Source: Pedosphaera sp.
GTDB taxonomy: Bacteria > Verrucomicrobiota > Verrucomicrobiae > Limisphaerales > Pedosphaeraceae
DNA length: 13,816 nucleotides
Direction: 5' to 3'
NCBI GenBank assembly: GCA_028293265.1
Contig: JAQGPB010000153.1
Span: forward strand, 1 to 13,816
The notes beneath the pieces are model-generated. The model was not told the DNA's origin. It saw only the letters and a program-made list of their open reading frames with translations, and searched no databases. Positions within the stretch are counted from its first letter, which is position 1; each line of letters begins with the position of its first letter. Of the stretch, positions 12,530 through 13,816 are shown piece by piece. The position numbers and the translations under genes were made by a program.

Positions 12530-13816
12530 GATGCCACCTCCACTGCCTTGGTATTCGTCACCCAAGCCGTCGAAACAGCCCCTCGCCCAACACGAATTAA
12601 AATTCCAGCCAGATTCAGCAGCAATACCACATGCCCCAGCGCCATCAATAAATCCCCCACCGTGCTGATCCGCAAAAAGAGCAGCGTCGAAAGCATCACC
12701 TCGGCGAACGACTTGCTCGGGTCATTGAGCGCGAAGCCCTGCTTCACTCCACCGATGGCCAGCGGCACCGCATAAAATAAAATCCCGCCGCCCGCGAGCA
12801 AAAAATGCACGCAGATCATCGAAGGCTTGGGAAACTCCGTCTGCAACAGGCGCGGCACGATGTAATAAATCGCCCCAAACATCGTCATCGCGAAAAAACC
12901 GTAAAGCACAAACTGCGTATGGGCCGGCAGGAACCACGTAAAATTGGTCACCTTGCTCACCCGCATCAGCGACATCGCCGCCCCGGCCAACCCCGAAACC
13001 ACAAAAGCCATCGCCCCAAAAATAAAAAATTTCAAAGGCCGACATTCGCTCATTTTCGAATAATCGCCCGCCATCGTCCGGCGCACATTAACCGCCACCG
13101 CCAAAACCGGCACCACGGTCAATACCGCCCCCATCGTGCTCATTGACGCCATCCACGCGGGCAGCGGCGACCCCGGCGGAATGCCGCCCCACGAGCCAAA
13201 CAATGCCAGTGTCCAAAAAATGAAGATGCCAATGTAATGGCTGTATAGTGGGCGGTTGATCAGCTTGGGAATGAAATAAAATATGACCGCCAGCCCCATG
13301 AATCCGAACCAGACCGTCATCAGATTGTTCGCATACCAGCAATCAATCGCCGCCTGCAACGCGCCTCGTACCGGATGTCCCACCAACAAAAACTCCGCGG
13401 TCGAATAAATCCACGGAAACCAGAACAACGCCGCCATCACAAACCATTGGGTCGTGGTAAGCTGCCGTTCGCGGCGTTCATGCAATGTCTGCATCGCGCC
13501 CAAACCGATCAACAGGTAGCCAAAGAAAAGCGCCACCGATGCATAACGCGGCATTTCCAACCACTCAAAACCCGTGCTTTCGCCATAAAGAATTCCCGCG
13601 ATTCCCACGGTCATTCCCAGGGTCCACAGCACGGCTCCCAAGATGATCGCCGACGTGAACGCCAGCCGCGTCCGGCCCAGATGCGCCAGCATCCACAACA
13701 CCACGCCCAAGCCAGCCTGCACCGCAAAACCGTAGGTCAGCGCATTCAAATGCGCTGGGTGCACCCGGCCATAAGTAAACCACGCGCAATCCGCCAGCAA
13801 CCCCGGCGCATGAAAT
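12526..13816 (-). CDS. CcoN-like heme-copper oxidase subunit I lacking CuB ligands (5' end outside window)
   Basis: The frame is open past the right edge, so the start lies outside; about 40-50 N-terminal residues are missing. The visible part is a polytopic membrane protein collinear with cbb3 CcoN. Numbering from the TTG at 13800, RVHPAHLNALTYGF at 12-25 matches the low-spin heme ligand helix (H17). CWYANNLMTVW at 154-164 matches the family's WWYGHNAVGF. LFGSWGGIPP at 200-209 matches TYIWAGPHH. PAHTQF at 292-297 matches GHVHSG, and MFGAIYYIVPRL at 307-318 is canonical. By this alignment the CuB histidines are N158, P208 and P209, the cross-linked Tyr is G202, heme b3 His is kept (H294) and one heme b His is Q296. 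Family membership is firm. Oxidase activity is unlikely, so I withhold the ccoN symbol. Confidence 0.88.
   Translation of the reverse strand, partial: FHAPGLLADCAWFTYGRVHPAHLNALTYGFAVQAGLGVVLWMLAHLGRTRLAFTSAIILGAVLWTLGMTVGIAGILYGESTGFEWLEMPRYASVALFFGYLLIGLGAMQTLHERRERQLTTTQWFVMAALFWFPWIYSTAEFLLVGHPVRGALQAAIDCWYANNLMTVWFGFMGLAVIFYFIPKLINRPLYSHYIGIFIFWTLALFGSWGGIPPGSPLPAWMASMSTMGAVLTVVPVLAVAVNVRRTMAGDYSKMSECRPLKFFIFGAMAFVVSGLAGAAMSLMRVSKVTNFTWFLPAHTQFVLYGFFAMTMFGAIYYIVPRLLQTEFPKPSMICVHFLLAGGGILFYAVPLAIGGVKQGFALNDPSKSFAEVMLSTLLFLRISTVGDLLMALGHVVLLLNLAGILIRVGRGAVSTAWVTNTKAVEVAS
12537..12541 (-). promoter_or_regulatory. Strong Shine-Dalgarno GGAGG deciding the ccoO start
   Basis: GGAGG on the minus strand lies 7 bases upstream of ATG 12529, inside the 3' end of the ccoN-like gene. 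It fixes the CcoO start at 12529. Confidence 0.8.

Noticed and set aside
12530..12565. Longer ccoO start at ATG 12565
   Set aside because: The added residues are Gly-rich, would overlap ccoN further, and the GGAGG site sits right for the ATG at 12529.

Overview
The window reads as a chromosomal segment from a verrucomicrobium, probably of the Pedosphaera/Limisphaerales type. This is an inference from three things: the C-terminal 'FFRV'-type ending of the secreted protein at the left edge; dispersed GC-rich hairpin repeats of the kinds I associate with such genomes (GGGGAGAGGG, ACCCCAACGGGGT and GGTGGCAAGCGCAGCGCGAC types); and metabolic genes scattered rather than grouped in pathway operons. 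No rRNA, tRNA, CRISPR array, transposase or phage module was seen.

Layout from left to right. (1) 2-967: 3' part of a secreted metzincin-type metalloprotease, open at the window edge. (2) 1055-1816 (-): a HisA of the eukaryotic (yeast HIS6-like) type. It is divergent from a thiG-hldA pair (2011-3816), with a spacer that contains heptamer and octamer repeat arrays. (3) 3817-4346: repeat-filled gap, then panB (4347-5117). (4) moaC (5488-5946), flanked by two copies of a composite hairpin repeat. (5) 6119-7114 (-): a two-gene unit, macrodomain protein followed by an antibiotic-biosynthesis-monooxygenase (ABM) fold protein. (6) mogA (7445-7927), a small three-helix membrane protein (8054-8365) and a small SLBB-domain lipoprotein (8464-8829). 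(7) 8830-9567: a 738-base stretch with no gene I trust. (8) aroK-queG (9568-11195), overlapping by GTGA. (9) 11172-13816 (-): a tightly coupled ccoN-ccoO-cytochrome c operon, open at the right edge.

Two results stand out. First, the CcoN-like protein aligns collinearly with cbb3 oxidase subunit I, but by eye it has lost all three CuB histidines, the cross-linked tyrosine and one low-spin heme ligand (N, PP, G and Q instead). It still sits in an intact, translationally coupled operon with two monoheme cytochromes c. It is therefore unlikely to be a normal oxidase and may be a repurposed heme-copper-oxidase-fold complex. Second, the intergenic gaps are full of degenerate tandem arrays with strict 7-, 8- or 9-base units. 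One such array (CCTCAAC heptamers) lies in frame inside queG and encodes a Pro/Asn/Ser-rich loop.

The recognisable enzymes serve molybdenum cofactor (moaC, mogA), pantothenate/CoA (panB), thiamine (thiG), LPS heptose (hldA), histidine (hisA), aromatic amino acids (aroK) and queuosine (queG). This indicates a Gram-negative-type heterotroph with a c-type respiratory chain.
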